Notes: generated by a model from the letters alone, not told the origin. Counted from the first letter of the stretch, positions 41,940 to 51,164 are shown. The stretch: DNA of 64,000 nt from Bradyrhizobium huanghuaihaiense (GCF_007830635.1 NZ_VLLA01000011.1:180863-244862); one strand, 5' to 3'. Made by a program: numbers and translations.

Positions 41940-42218
41940 ATGAGACAGAGCCAGGCGGAGACGCGCCGCCAGAATGTCGCGAAGCGGTCGATGACCAAAG
42001 AGGCCAAGCAGCTGGCCGGCCTGATCGCCGGACTGCGCAAATCCCTCGATGGGATTCACAAGGAACGGATGAGCACAAAGCTGACCGGTGCCGAGATGGG
42101 CATGCTCGACGAGCGCCGCAACAATCTGCTGCTCACCATCGCAGCCCTCGACGACCGTCTCTCGGCGGTGCAGGGGCTGATCGATCTCGGCCGTCCCCAC
42201 ATCATCCGCGTCCACTGA
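41940..42218 (+). CDS. Small helical hypothetical protein
   Basis: 92 residues, predicted coiled coil (KEAKQLAGLIAGLRKSLDGIHKERMS and LDERRNNLLLTIAALDDRLSAVQGLI). Cytosolic. GGGAGG is correctly spaced for ATG 41940 and too close for ATG 41934. Family not recognised. Confidence 0.65.
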   Translation: MRQSQAETRRQNVAKRSMTKEAKQLAGLIAGLRKSLDGIHKERMSTKLTGAEMGMLDERRNNLLLTIAALDDRLSAVQGLIDLGRPHIIRVH

Positions 42219-42237
42219 TCGGGCCGCGGACTTGAGG

Positions 42238-42501
42238 CTATCGGTTTCGTCGCGGCGGCGACGGGGCCAGGCCTTGCTGCCTGCTCTGGGCGGCGCAGGG
42301 ATTGGCGTAGCACTGCGCGGACTGCCCGGAGGCCGTCGCGGCGCACGGCGCGATCGTCGCAAAACTGCAATCGGTATTGCTGCCGTCGATGGTGTAGACC
42401 TCGATGCAGACGGGATAGCGCGGGTCGTAGGTCTGCGCCGCTGCCGGCGCGACGGCCAAGGCGATGCCGAGCAAGCCCGCGACAAGCTGAATCGCATTCA
42501 T
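42238..42501 (-). CDS. DUF3551 family exported protein
   Basis: 87 residues: signal peptide (MNAIQLVAGLLGIALAVAPAAAQ), then YPVCIEVYTIDGSNTDCSF and a run of paired cysteines (APCAATASGQSAQCYANPC), diagnostic of DUF3551 proteins abundant in Bradyrhizobium. Likely disulfide-bonded in the periplasm. The longer frame to 42645 lacks support. Confidence 0.82.
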   Translation of the reverse strand: MNAIQLVAGLLGIALAVAPAAAQTYDPRYPVCIEVYTIDGSNTDCSFATIAPCAATASGQSAQCYANPCAAQSRQQGLAPSPPRRNR

Positions 42502-42644
42502 GAGCGGGCGCACGATCAGCCTCCGTCGGACGCCAAGCACAATGCTGCCTGCGGATGGCACCAAATTGCCACGCTCCCGGCGAATTGCCGCCAAAGCCCG
42601 CTGCCACGAGGGGGCGGGTGCAGGGCAACGCAAGGGGATGCGCA

Positions 42645-42824
42645 TTGGCCTACAAAATGGTCGCAGAACGCGACAATGCGAAGTACAGTTTTGCCCGCGA
42701 GAGCCGGCTGCTCATCGTGGCGAAGGCAAAAGTGTGGGCGAGCGAGGGCTGGCAGGTCGTGATCACCGACCAGGACGGCAAGGCCTATGCGCCATCCGAA
42801 TTCGATCAGTTGCTGGCGGCGTGA
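42645..42824 (+). CDS. Small hypothetical protein
   Basis: 59 residues from a TTG with AAGGGG seven bases upstream (ATG 42657 is the alternative). The sequence (YKMVAERDNAKYSFARESRLL...GWQVVITDQDGKAYAP) has a helix-strand layout and no known domain. It is 25 bp before the next gene. Confidence 0.6.
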   Translation: MAYKMVAERDNAKYSFARESRLLIVAKAKVWASEGWQVVITDQDGKAYAPSEFDQLLAA

Positions 42825-42849
42825 CCGCGGGACGCGCTGGGGGACGACA

Positions 42850-43215
42850 TTGATATCGCTATTCCGACCGGGGCGCGGTTTGATCGCGCCCCTGATGATT
42901 CTTGGCACGGCTGCCGCGCTGACGGCGACGGTTGCCTCCGCGCAAAATCTCGATGCCGGCAAGTCGCCCGAAAAGCTGTTTGCCGACGGTTGCGCGACCT
43001 GCCACCGCAGCCCGCGCGGCCTTGCCAAGGGGCGCTTCAGCCTGACGCTGTCCTGGTTCCTGAAGGACCATTACGCAACCAGTTCCGACTCCGCCAAGGC
43101 GCTCGCCGCGTATCTGGAGTCGGTCGATGCGCCGCCGCCGCGGGCCGCGGCCAAGCCTGGTGCAAAGCCGTCCAAGTCCGCGCCACGTCCGCCCAAGCCA
43201 GTGCAGAGCCACTAG
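42850..43215 (+). CDS. Exported monohaem c-type cytochrome-like protein
   Basis: 121 residues from TTG 42850 (GGGGGAC upstream). Signal/TM segment (LIAPLMILGTAAALTATVASA), haem-binding CATCH near residue 45, then a Pro/Lys/Ala-rich tail. No obvious distal Met ligand. An electron carrier or an oxidoreductase accessory is possible; not otherwise recognised. Confidence 0.7.
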   Translation: MISLFRPGRGLIAPLMILGTAAALTATVASAQNLDAGKSPEKLFADGCATCHRSPRGLAKGRFSLTLSWFLKDHYATSSDSAKALAAYLESVDAPPPRAAAKPGAKPSKSAPRPPKPVQSH

Positions 43216-43250
43216 GCACGGCCAGAGACGATCCGGCGCGATTGGGATTG

Positions 43251-43279
43251 CAATCTCAATTACAAATAGAATGAGATTG
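43251..43279. promoter_or_regulatory. AT-rich inverted repeat upstream of the haem-protein gene
   Basis: CAATCTCA-N13-TGAGATTG, perfect eight-base arms, about 150 bases before the gene at 43432. A second dyad, TTAAAC-N8-GTTTAA, lies at 43302-43321. These are the only strongly AT-rich dyads in this part of the window. Confidence 0.4.
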
Positions 43280-43431
43280 TCTGTGCCGCCATGAGGTGGT
43301 ATTAAACCTGAAGTAGTTTAAGTCTATCAAGCAGCCGACATCCCGTCGGACCTGTCTCGGGATTCGGTCGCACATCACATTTGAGCTCGGCGAGGGCGGG
43401 GCGGTTGAGCTCGCATCCGTGAGGACCTCCC

Positions 43432-45033
43432 ATGAAGCATTGGCAGTTTTTGGCCCTGACGTCGCTCGCGTTCGCTGCGGCGATGCTGGCAGCGCCGTTG
43501 CGGCCGGCCGCGCAGTCGCAGTCACCGCAAGCGGCGCCGCCCTATATTCCGCAGGCCAAGTTCTGCGCCAATGGCACCGGCGGGCTGTGTTCCATCGTGC
43601 CGGCCTATATCGGCCCCGATCCGGGCCTTGCGGAAACACAGGGCTATAACGGCCTTTACGGCCAGCCGCCGCAGAGCGAGAAGGCGGACGTGCAGTCGCC
43701 GTTCGACAACATGGCCTGGCAGATGTTCGTCGCACTCAACTGGGTGGCGAGCGGCGTCAAGGAGCCGCCAGCACAGGGACTGACGCAGCCGGGCCGGCGG
43801 GTCTGGCAGACCTATCCGACGGTCTCTTCGCTGTTCGGCAACGCGCCAGTCATCGCCGGCTGCCCGCAGGCGCTGGCGCTTCCGATCTTCCATATCGGCT
43901 CGAACGGCAAGGGCCAGCCGATGCCGAACAATGAAGAATATCTGCAGGCCGCAACCAACAAGCCTCTGATCGACGTCAACGGCAACTGGACGCTGTTCGA
44001 GCGCCGCGTCAACGAGATCGAGGCGCAATATCTGCGCGCGCCCGGCGGACAGAAGTCGCAGACGCTGACGACGAGGGCGGGCCAGCAAGAGTTCATCAAG
44101 AAAAATCCTGGCGGCGCCGACTTCACGTCGTCGGCCACGGTCCCTGATGGCACCAACGGTTCAATCGAGATCAAGGCGTCCTGGCGCATCCTCGATCCGT
44201 CCAAGGACGATCCGTCAAAGTTCTTCACCCAGAACATCCTGCTTGCGGTGTCAGGCGATCTCGTGCGCGACGGCCGTTCGTTCTGCCGCAGCGAGCGGGT
44301 GGGGCTCGTCGGCATGCACATCCTCCAGCGCAATCCGCTGGACAAGACCAATCCGGCGCTGCGGCCGCAATGGATCTGGGCGACGTTCGAGCATGTCGAC
44401 AACGCGCCGCTCGCGAACGCGCCCTGCAACGTCGCGGATGGCTGCGGCACCGACAAGGCCACGAACTGGATCAACCAGCCGAGCTGCGGGCCCGCGAGTC
44501 CCGCCCCGGGCGCGCATTTCTCGTTCTTCAACACCGGCGCGCCGTCGAGCCTCGGCACCAATATCTCGCCGCAATCGCCCGGCGTCAGCAAGACGGCCTT
44601 CCCCTGGAATCCGCGCAAGCCTTATGCGCAAGGCGGCACCACCAGTGCAACCGCGCAGCCGCAGGCCGTGCGCTGCTGGAGGATTTATCCGACAACAAGC
44701 ACCCTCAACGAGCAATGGCGGATGGCGCTCGGCTCGCTCAAGAGCGTGTTCGGGAATTACATGCTGGTCGGCACGCAATGGGGCGGCAACGTCGAACCTC
44801 CGACGCCGCCAAATCCGATTCCATCCAACGCCGTGCCGGGCATGCTGTCCAACATGACACTCGAGACCTACATCCAGAATTATCTGAGCAATGGTCCCGC
44901 GGGTCCGGGCTCATGCGTCAGCTGCCACAACTTCGCGACGCTGGTCGATGGCAAGACCTCTGCGAATTTTAGCTTCCTGCCGGGGATCGTGGAACCGGCA
45001 TCGCTGCGCGCGAAGATCAGGACGGCGCCGTGA
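43432..45033 (+). CDS. Large exported single-haem protein
   Basis: 533 residues with a signal peptide (MKHWQFLALTSLAFAAAMLAAP). One haem-binding motif, CVSCH, is near the C-terminus (about 498-502); upstream cysteines (CANGTGGLC, CNVADGCG) may form disulfides. The bulk has no domain I recognise. It may be a periplasmic redox enzyme or cytochrome-fused protein. GGACCTCCC lies upstream; the ribosome site is weak. Two AT-rich dyads precede it. Confidence 0.72.
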   Translation: MKHWQFLALTSLAFAAAMLAAPLRPAAQSQSPQAAPPYIPQAKFCANGTGGLCSIVPAYIGPDPGLAETQGYNGLYGQPPQSEKADVQSPFDNMAWQMFVALNWVASGVKEPPAQGLTQPGRRVWQTYPTVSSLFGNAPVIAGCPQALALPIFHIGSNGKGQPMPNNEEYLQAATNKPLIDVNGNWTLFERRVNEIEAQYLRAPGGQKSQTLTTRAGQQEFIKKNPGGADFTSSATVPDGTNGSIEIKASWRILDPSKDDPSKFFTQNILLAVSGDLVRDGRSFCRSERVGLVGMHILQRNPLDKTNPALRPQWIWATFEHVDNAPLANAPCNVADGCGTDKATNWINQPSCGPASPAPGAHFSFFNTGAPSSLGTNISPQSPGVSKTAFPWNPRKPYAQGGTTSATAQPQAVRCWRIYPTTSTLNEQWRMALGSLKSVFGNYMLVGTQWGGNVEPPTPPNPIPSNAVPGMLSNMTLETYIQNYLSNGPAGPGSCVSCHNFATLVDGKTSANFSFLPGIVEPASLRAKIRTAP

Positions 45034-45042
45034 GGTGACCAG

Positions 45043-45126
45043 TAGCCCGGATGGAGCGCAGCGCAATCCGGGATTAGTGGTTACGGAAAGACTGTCCCGG
45101 ATTACGCTGCGCTCCATCCGGGCTAC
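45043..45126. repeat. Palindromic repeat family A, copy 4
   Basis: Arms TAGCCCGGATGGAGCGCAGC and GCTGCGCTCCATCCGGGCTA between the convergent haem-protein and TetR genes. Confidence 0.85.
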
Positions 45127-45144
45127 GGAGGTAGAACAGAGCCG

Positions 45145-45714
45145 CTACGCGCGCCGATGGGTCTGCGCGATCAGCCGGTCGTGCACGGCGCGCAAGTCGG
45201 CGCTCATGCGGGTCTGCCCGGTCGTGACAAAGGTCAGCCAGGCGCCGTCGGCGGCGAGGCGCACGATCTGCAGCTCGGGCGTGCCGTCGGTTGCGCGGTG
45301 GCGCTTGAGGCGCGCCTTCATCCAGTCGTTCCACAGCTGGCGCAGCGACGGATCGGTCACGACGACCATGCTCAGCGCCGCCCATGGCGTGGTGAAGCCG
45401 AAGGCCTTGCCGGTGAACACGGCGTTCACATAGGCGCGCGTAAAGCTGCCGCGCGGCTTGGAATCGGCTTCGATGGCAGCGTCGATCTCGGCGTCGACGC
45501 GACCGAGCAGGTCGGCGAACAGGCCCTCGATCAGGGCCTGCTTGCTGCCGAAGTGGTGAAACAGTCCGCCCTTGGTGACGCCGGCCGCCGCCGCCACCGC
45601 CTGCACCGTGACGCCGGCGACCCCATGGTCCGTGGCAATGGCCGCGGCGTGATCGAGCAGGGCGCGCCGCACCTGTTCGGGCTGCTTGGCGCGGGTATAG
45701 GCGTTTCCCGGCAT
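45145..45714 (-). CDS. TetR family regulator, coupled to SMR transporter
   Basis: 189 residues. The helix-turn-helix is GVTVQAVAAAAGVTKGGLFHHFGSKQALIEGL. The C-terminal domain (RGSFTRAYVNAVF...) is of the type found in many drug-responsive TetR proteins. Its ATG overlaps the TGA of the SMR gene (TGATG), so it is co-translated with the transporter it probably regulates. Confidence 0.87.
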   Translation of the reverse strand: MPGNAYTRAKQPEQVRRALLDHAAAIATDHGVAGVTVQAVAAAAGVTKGGLFHHFGSKQALIEGLFADLLGRVDAEIDAAIEADSKPRGSFTRAYVNAVFTGKAFGFTTPWAALSMVVVTDPSLRQLWNDWMKARLKRHRATDGTPELQIVRLAADGAWLTFVTTGQTRMSADLRAVHDRLIAQTHRRA

Positions 45715-46058
45715 CAATGCACCGTCGTCTCCGAGAACAGGTTGATGATCACGACCCCCGATACGATCAAGCCGATGCCGACGAAGGCCGCAGCGTCCAG
45801 CATCTGCCGGAACAGCACGAAGGAGACGGTTGCGGTCAGGATGATGCCGACGCCGCCCCATATCGCATAGGCGATGCTCAAGGGGATCACCCGGATCGCG
45901 ACCGACAGCGCATAAAACGAGGCGACGTAGAACAGCACCATGGCGAGCGTCGGCCACGGCCGCGTGAACTGCGCGGACTGCTGCAGGAAGGCGGACGCGG
46001 TGACCTCGAAGACGATGGCGAGGGCAAGCGCTGCATAGGCGTTGAAGGCGGAGGTCAT
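45714..46058 (-). CDS. Small multidrug resistance (SMR) family transporter
   Basis: 114 residues from ATG 46058 with four TM helices: YAALALAIVFEVTASAFLQQS (with the essential membrane Glu), PTLAMVLFYVASFYALSVAIRVIPLSIAYAIWGGVG and two more. This is EmrE-like proton-coupled export of cationic compounds. Upstream starts (46073, 46148) would add a non-homologous tail. First gene of a two-gene operon with TetR. Confidence 0.88.
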   Translation of the reverse strand: MTSAFNAYAALALAIVFEVTASAFLQQSAQFTRPWPTLAMVLFYVASFYALSVAIRVIPLSIAYAIWGGVGIILTATVSFVLFRQMLDAAAFVGIGLIVSGVVIINLFSETTVH

Positions 46059-46246
46059 GTCTGGCTCGGGCATGGCGGCGGGGAAAGATACCGCGCGGTA
46101 GGTATGTTTAGCATGCGGAGCGCGGCTTTTGACGTCAACCATTATCACGTGTCAGTGACGCGCCTGCGACACGTCGGGAACACAGGCTGAAGCCGCGCGA
46201 TGAAGAGTGCGGCGGCTTCAAGCTCTTGTGGTGGTTCGGGGCGGCG

Positions 46247-46912
46247 CTAGTTGATCCGCACGGAGAGTTCGACGTCTTCGGCAAAGGGCGTGGACATGTA
46301 GCCACTACCAGGCGCACGCACCCGCGCCAGATAGTCGGGACTGTCGTCGGCGTTGTCGGCGACGATGATCGCGCCCGGCCGGAGATGGCCTTCGATCAGA
46401 TCCAGGATCTCGGGGTAGAGCGCCTTGGCGCCGTCGAGCAGCACGAGATCGATCGTATCAGGCAGATCAGCACGGAGGGTTTGCAGCGCATCGCCCTCTC
46501 GGATTTCGACGAGGTCCATCAACCCGCCGGCCGACAGGTTCTCCCGCGCCCGCGCGGCTTTCGACGGCTCGAACTCGCTGGTGATGAGACGGCCGCCGCC
46601 ATTGTCGCGCAAGCCTGCGGCAAGGTGCAGCGTCGAGATGCCGAACGAGGTGCCGAACTCGATGATCGCCTTGGCGCGGGAGCTGCGCGCCAGCATGTAG
46701 AGCAGCATACCGGTCCCGCGCGAGACCGCGAGCGGGGCGTCCTTCAGGCGTCCATAGAGATCGCGGTAGTCGGTCTTGCTCCGCAGCATCCGAGCCCGCT
46801 CGGTATCGGACAGATCCGCGACGGCTGCGTGTGTTGCGCCGTTTGCGGCCTCTGCTTCGTTGAAGAGGCGCTCCAGCAGCGGCGCAAGCGACGTGATGGT
46901 TGGGGTGGTCAT
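46247..46912 (-). CDS. Class I SAM-dependent O-methyltransferase
   Basis: 221 residues. Motif I is AIIEFGTSFGISTLHLAAGL, the acidic loop is ITSEFEP, and IDLVLLDGAKALYPEILDLI is motif III, all in the order of catechol/caffeoyl-CoA O-methyltransferases. Substrate unknown. ATG 46912 with GGA before it; the longer frame is a shadow. Divergent from the TetR gene at 47010. Confidence 0.87.
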   Translation of the reverse strand: MTTPTITSLAPLLERLFNEAEAANGATHAAVADLSDTERARMLRSKTDYRDLYGRLKDAPLAVSRGTGMLLYMLARSSRAKAIIEFGTSFGISTLHLAAGLRDNGGGRLITSEFEPSKAARARENLSAGGLMDLVEIREGDALQTLRADLPDTIDLVLLDGAKALYPEILDLIEGHLRPGAIIVADNADDSPDYLARVRAPGSGYMSTPFAEDVELSVRIN

Positions 46913-46964
46913 TCCAGGTCTCCAGAGTTGGCGGCGAAGCGTGTGCTTGCGTGGAAGCTGAAAT

Positions 46965-46977
46965 ACGACTAATTCGT
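46965..46977. promoter_or_regulatory. Candidate TetR operator
   Basis: ACGA-CTAAT-TCGT inverted repeat between the O-methyltransferase and TetR starts. The arms are short, so this is tentative. Confidence 0.3.
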
Positions 46978-47009
46978 CGCATTCGCTATTCGCATTGCCC
47001 AAGGACGCC

Positions 47010-47654
47010 ATGGCCGATCGTCGAAGCCGTTCAGTTTCCTCACGAAAACAGCCGCAACAGGCGCGCTCAACGGAGCTGGTCGCGGCCATTCTGGATGCGG
47101 CTGTTCAGGTCCTGGCGAAGGAGGGCGCGCAGCGTTTCACCACGGCGCGGGTGGCGGAGCGGGCCGGGGTGAGTGTCGGGTCGCTCTATCAATACTTTCC
47201 GAACAAGGCGGCGATCCTGTTCCGCCTCCAGAGCGATGAGTGGCGGCGCACGGGCGACATGCTGGGCGGCATCCTCGCGGACGGCGCGAAGGCGCCGCCG
47301 CTGCGGCTGCGCGCGCTGGTCCATGCCTTCATCCGCTCGGAGTGCGAGGAGGCCGCGATCCGCACCGCCCTCAGCGACGCCGCACCGCTCTACCGCGATG
47401 CGCCCGAGGCGCACGACGCGCGGGCCGCCGGCAAGGGAATCGTTGCGGCGTTCATGCGGGAGGCGCTGCCCAGGGCAACGGACGCGACGCGCGCTCTCGC
47501 CGGCGAATTGATCACGACGACGCTGAGCGAGGTTGGCAAGAGGTTCTCGGAGACGCAACGCAGCGAAGCGGAGATCGCGCGCCATGCTGACGGACTGGCC
47601 GACATGTTCTGCGCCTATCTCGGCGAGCTTGCACGGCGCCGAAATCAATCCTGA
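47010..47654 (+). CDS. TetR family transcriptional regulator
   Basis: 214 residues. The helix-turn-helix is RFTTARVAERAGVSVGSLYQYFPNKAAIL. The N-terminal extension is basic and disordered. ATG 47010 follows AAGGA; a TTG at 46995 is possible. Divergent from the O-methyltransferase gene, its likely target. Confidence 0.87.
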   Translation: MADRRSRSVSSRKQPQQARSTELVAAILDAAVQVLAKEGAQRFTTARVAERAGVSVGSLYQYFPNKAAILFRLQSDEWRRTGDMLGGILADGAKAPPLRLRALVHAFIRSECEEAAIRTALSDAAPLYRDAPEAHDARAAGKGIVAAFMREALPRATDATRALAGELITTTLSEVGKRFSETQRSEAEIARHADGLADMFCAYLGELARRRNQS

Positions 47655-47747
47655 TATCCGCGTTTGCGGCCCAATATCGTTTCCGATCTCGGCGAATGAT
47701 GGTTTAGCCTCGCATCGTCTTTCGTTGAGCCAATCGAGCGCCGCGCC

Positions 47748-48389
47748 ATGCATGTTCTCCGTCCCCAATTCCGCATCGAGGAGCAGGCTGCATTGGAATT
47801 CGCCGGTCAACGCGGCTTCGGCGTGGTCGTAGCGGCGGATGAGCGCGGACCGCGAGCCTCGCACGTGCCGTTTGTGCTGAACAGGCGCGACGGGCGCGCG
47901 ATCGTGCAGATCCACCTCACTGCGAAGAATCCGCTCGTTCCGCTGGCGGATGGTGCGAGACGCTTCCTGCTGATCGTGGCCGGCGACGATGCCTACGTCT
48001 CCAATGACTGGTATGCCTCGCAGGACAACGTCTCGACCTGGCTCTACGAAGCCGTACACCTGTCAGGCGTGGCGCATCTGCGGGAGATGGGTGAGAACCG
48101 CGGGCACGGCGATGCGCTGCTCGCGGTCGCCGAGGCGCGGTTGCCAAAGGCGCCCTGGGACCTCGCACGGATGGAGCCGGAGAAGCGCGAGAGCATGCTG
48201 GCGGCGATCCGCGTCATCGATCTCTTGGTCGATACCGTCGAAGGGCAGGCCAAGCTCAACCAGCACAAGAGCGATGCGGATCATGTCGCAATCGCGGGCC
48301 GGCTGGCGCGGTCGGAGGAGACGGGGCATCGGCGGCTGGCGCGGAAGATGCGGGCGCTGCGGCCAAGGCTTGGGTACGATTTTTCGTGA
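47748..48389 (+). CDS. PaiB family FMN-binding negative transcriptional regulator-like protein
   Basis: 213 residues. The flavin-type split-barrel reads GFGVVVAADERGPRASHVPFVL, HLTAKNPLV, YVSNDWYASQDNVSTWLYEAVHLSG and KLNQHKSDADHVAIAGRL, matching PaiB throughout. In Bacillus, PaiB affects protease synthesis; in proteobacteria the role is unclear. ATG 47748 lacks a strong ribosome site. Confidence 0.85.
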   Translation: MHVLRPQFRIEEQAALEFAGQRGFGVVVAADERGPRASHVPFVLNRRDGRAIVQIHLTAKNPLVPLADGARRFLLIVAGDDAYVSNDWYASQDNVSTWLYEAVHLSGVAHLREMGENRGHGDALLAVAEARLPKAPWDLARMEPEKRESMLAAIRVIDLLVDTVEGQAKLNQHKSDADHVAIAGRLARSEETGHRRLARKMRALRPRLGYDFS

Positions 48390-48437
48390 TCCGGGTTGCG
48401 CTTGCCTTGCACCGCAATTGACCTTACGGACCTCCGC

Positions 48438-49256
48438 ATGCTCGTCATCTCAATTCAAAGCCAGGTGGTCCACGGCCATGTCGGCAACAGCGCGGCCGCC
48501 TACGCTATGCAGGCGGAGGGCGTGAACGTCGCGGCGGTGCCGACCACGCTACTGTCGAACCATCCGCGTTATCCGACCCTGCGCGGCCGCGTGCTGGAGA
48601 CTGAGCTCGTCGCCGATCTCCTGAAAGGCGTCGAGGAACGCGATCTTGTCGACGAGGCCGCGGTGTTGGTGACCGGCTATCTCGGCTCGCCCGGCAATGC
48701 AGCTGCCGTCGCCGATTTCGTCGAGCGGGCCCTGATCCGCAATTCCAGGCTCGTCTATCTCTGCGATCCCGTGATCGGGGACGATGGCCGCGTCTATGTC
48801 GCCGACGGCATCCTGGATGTGGTGCGGCACCGGCTGCTGCCGGCCGCGAACCTAACGACGCCGAACCAGTTCGAGCTCGAGCTGCTGTCCGGCCTCACGA
48901 TCGCCGATACGCAGGGCCTGCGCGCGGCGTGCGCGGCGCTCGCGGGCGAAGGCCGCATCGACGTCGTTGCGACCGGCTGTGCGCTCACCGACACGCCAGA
49001 CGGGCAGGTGGAGACGATCCTTTGCGCGGACGGCCAGCTGTCACGCTTTGCAACTCCGCGACTGCCGATCCGTCCCTATGGCACCGGCGATCTGCTCACC
49101 GGCCTGATCGCAGCGCATCTGGCCAAGGGCAAGGCGATGGAGGCCGCGGTACGGCTCGCGGTCGAGACCATCTTTGCCGTGCTGGTGCGCACGCAAGAGG
49201 CCGGCACGGCCGAGATGCGGCTTGTGCCGCTGCCCTCAGTGGGACGCAAGTCGTAA
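48438..49256 (+). CDS. pdxY: Pyridoxal kinase
   Basis: 272 residues, ribokinase-like fold of PdxY: VISIQSQVVHGHVGNSAAAYAMQ at the N-terminus, the CDPVIGDDGRVYV segment, LTTPNQFELELLSG, and the anion-hole motif RPYGTGDLLTGLIAAHL with the catalytic Asp. It salvages pyridoxal to PLP with ATP. ATG 48438 aligns with the family start; upstream extension is unlikely. Confidence 0.9.
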   Translation: MLVISIQSQVVHGHVGNSAAAYAMQAEGVNVAAVPTTLLSNHPRYPTLRGRVLETELVADLLKGVEERDLVDEAAVLVTGYLGSPGNAAAVADFVERALIRNSRLVYLCDPVIGDDGRVYVADGILDVVRHRLLPAANLTTPNQFELELLSGLTIADTQGLRAACAALAGEGRIDVVATGCALTDTPDGQVETILCADGQLSRFATPRLPIRPYGTGDLLTGLIAAHLAKGKAMEAAVRLAVETIFAVLVRTQEAGTAEMRLVPLPSVGRKS

Positions 49257-49260
49257 CGGC

Positions 49261-50556
49261 TCAGGTCGCGCGCTTGCCGGCCGATTGCGCCGATTTCTGC
49301 GGCTTGGCCGAGCCCTTCTGCTCGCGCGCGGCTTGCGCCTTTGGTAGCTTGGCATGCGCCACGGCCCGAGCCTTCTTCGGCTTGGCGCTGGCGACGTCTT
49401 TGCGGTCCGCCGTGCCGCGCTTCGAGATGTATTCCGCACCGTCGATGGGGCCGACATGCGGCGGATCGCGGCCGAGATAGGGCCGGCCGATGCCAAGCGC
49501 CTTGCCGTTGGCGTCGACCCATTTCCACAACACTTCAGTCGAGACCCAGCGCTGCGCGCGGTTGTTGCCGGCGGTCGAGACGATGTCGGCCGCCATGCCG
49601 TGGCCATAGCCGCCGCGCGTGCTGCCGCCGTGATAGGAGCGGTCGGAGGCGGCCTTCAGGCCACTCGCGATCGATTGGCGATAGTCGTCGCGGAACGCGC
49701 TGGTGATGCCCGGCGACAGGCCGGCGGCTTCGGCGGCGAGCAGCGTGCGAAACAGTTTTCGCTTAAAACTCTTGTCCATGCCGCCGATGACGTAGTCCAT
49801 CATCGACATGTTCGCGTGCTCGGCCGCCTTCGGATCCTTCCAGCCGAAATCCTCGTCGACCAGTTTTGTGAAGCTGCGCATCACGGTCACCATCTTGCCC
49901 TTGCGCTTGACGGTGACGGCGCGACGCTCCTGCACCTTGATCGAGTCCTCCTTGGCCGTGCGCTGGTAGAGCGCCCAGAGATAGCGGTCGATGCAGGCGT
50001 CCATGACGAAGCATTCGTCGAGCACGGCGATGGTGTCGGCAGGTGGTGACGGCTTGCTCGCTGCGGGCGCCGGCCCGGTCGCGAGAGAAGCGGACGACAA
50101 TGCGTCCGTGGTCACGATCTCGGCGGGATCGGCCGAGGCGAGCTTGACCGGCTCCGGCGCCGGCGCGGCCTCGCTGGCGGCGGGCGCGGGCTCTGGCAGA
50201 ATTTGTGGCGTGGGCGGCTCGCTCGGCAGGATCAGCGCCGGATCTGCTGAGGCGAGCTTGACGGCGGGGGCGGGCACTTCGGGCGCTGCTGCCTCGGTGA
50301 CCACCGGAGCCGGCGTCGCGGCTACGGCGGCGGCGATGTCGGCAGTCAGCGCAATGCCATCCTCGATCGTCGCAGCGCGCGGAACGTCGGCGAGATCGAG
50401 ACGGCTGAGGTCTTTGGCACGCGAGATTGCGGCCGTGTTGGCGCCGCTGTTCTCGATCACGGCAGGGGCATAGGCGGACAGAGAGAGCGCCAGCCAGCCG
50501 GCCATAACGGCCGAGGGGCAGGCGACTGCCACCAGAAGAGACCGCCGATCATTCAT
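49261..50556 (-). CDS. Exported M15-like (VanY/D-Ala-D-Ala carboxypeptidase-type) protein
   Basis: 431 residues. Signal/TM segment (LLVAVACPSAVMAGWLALSLS), a long Pro/Ala-rich linker with repeated KLASADP, then a C-terminal domain with LSPGITSAFRDDYRQS, YHGGSTRGGYGHGMAADIVS and DPPHVG, giving the His/Asp/His layout of M15 zinc peptidases. A basic Lys/Ala-rich tail follows. Likely cuts peptidoglycan stem peptides. ATG 50556 follows GGAGG. Confidence 0.78.
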   Translation of the reverse strand: MNDRRSLLVAVACPSAVMAGWLALSLSAYAPAVIENSGANTAAISRAKDLSRLDLADVPRAATIEDGIALTADIAAAVAATPAPVVTEAAAPEVPAPAVKLASADPALILPSEPPTPQILPEPAPAASEAAPAPEPVKLASADPAEIVTTDALSSASLATGPAPAASKPSPPADTIAVLDECFVMDACIDRYLWALYQRTAKEDSIKVQERRAVTVKRKGKMVTVMRSFTKLVDEDFGWKDPKAAEHANMSMMDYVIGGMDKSFKRKLFRTLLAAEAAGLSPGITSAFRDDYRQSIASGLKAASDRSYHGGSTRGGYGHGMAADIVSTAGNNRAQRWVSTEVLWKWVDANGKALGIGRPYLGRDPPHVGPIDGAEYISKRGTADRKDVASAKPKKARAVAHAKLPKAQAAREQKGSAKPQKSAQSAGKRAT

Positions 50557-50810
50557 GATCCCTGCCTCCAAACGGTTCTGCCCGAACCAGTCTTGTCGGA
50601 ACAGTCTTGCACAGAAAGGCACGCAGCACGTCAATTGTTCGGGGGACCGTGTGGCGGCGCAATGGCGCAAATCGGCGAAAAGGGGCTTTTTGGGGAAGTG
50701 TGGCCTCGGTGCCACGCGCGGGTTCCGTTGGACCCTATGAGCCTGACTTCGATAAATACGAATCGGGCGTCTTGCGGCAACTTTCCCAAAGCCGAGCGCG
50801 TTGGTCGGCC

Positions 50811-51014
50811 ATGACGCATTCCTCGCTTCGTCCCATGGACGCCTTCGATCCCACCGAGCCCGCCATCCTGCACGATCGTATCTCCGGCAGGATCATCACC
50901 TGGACCGCCGATCAGGCTGACGACTATCGGTTGGCCAGCCGCCTTCGCGGCGACGGGACGGTGGCCTGGAGGACCTATGTCTTCGACGGCTGGGGCGACG
51001 TCCTCGGTGGCTGA
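50811..51014 (+). CDS. Small hypothetical protein
   Basis: 67 residues; ATG 50811 or ATG 50835 could be used and neither has a clear ribosome site. DPTEPAILHDRISGRIITWTADQADDYRLASRLR looks conserved-like, but I do not recognise a family. Confidence 0.5.
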   Translation: MTHSSLRPMDAFDPTEPAILHDRISGRIITWTADQADDYRLASRLRGDGTVAWRTYVFDGWGDVLGG

Positions 51015-51164
51015 CCCGCCGAATCAGGGAATCCGTCCAAGACATTGGGCGCGTTAAACATATTGCCATGCGTGGGGCGCGATGTTGCGTTGCAACAGTG
51101 CATATCGCAATGCAGCAAATCAGGCTTAGATGTGCTCCGAAACTTTCCTTCTGGAGCATCACCA

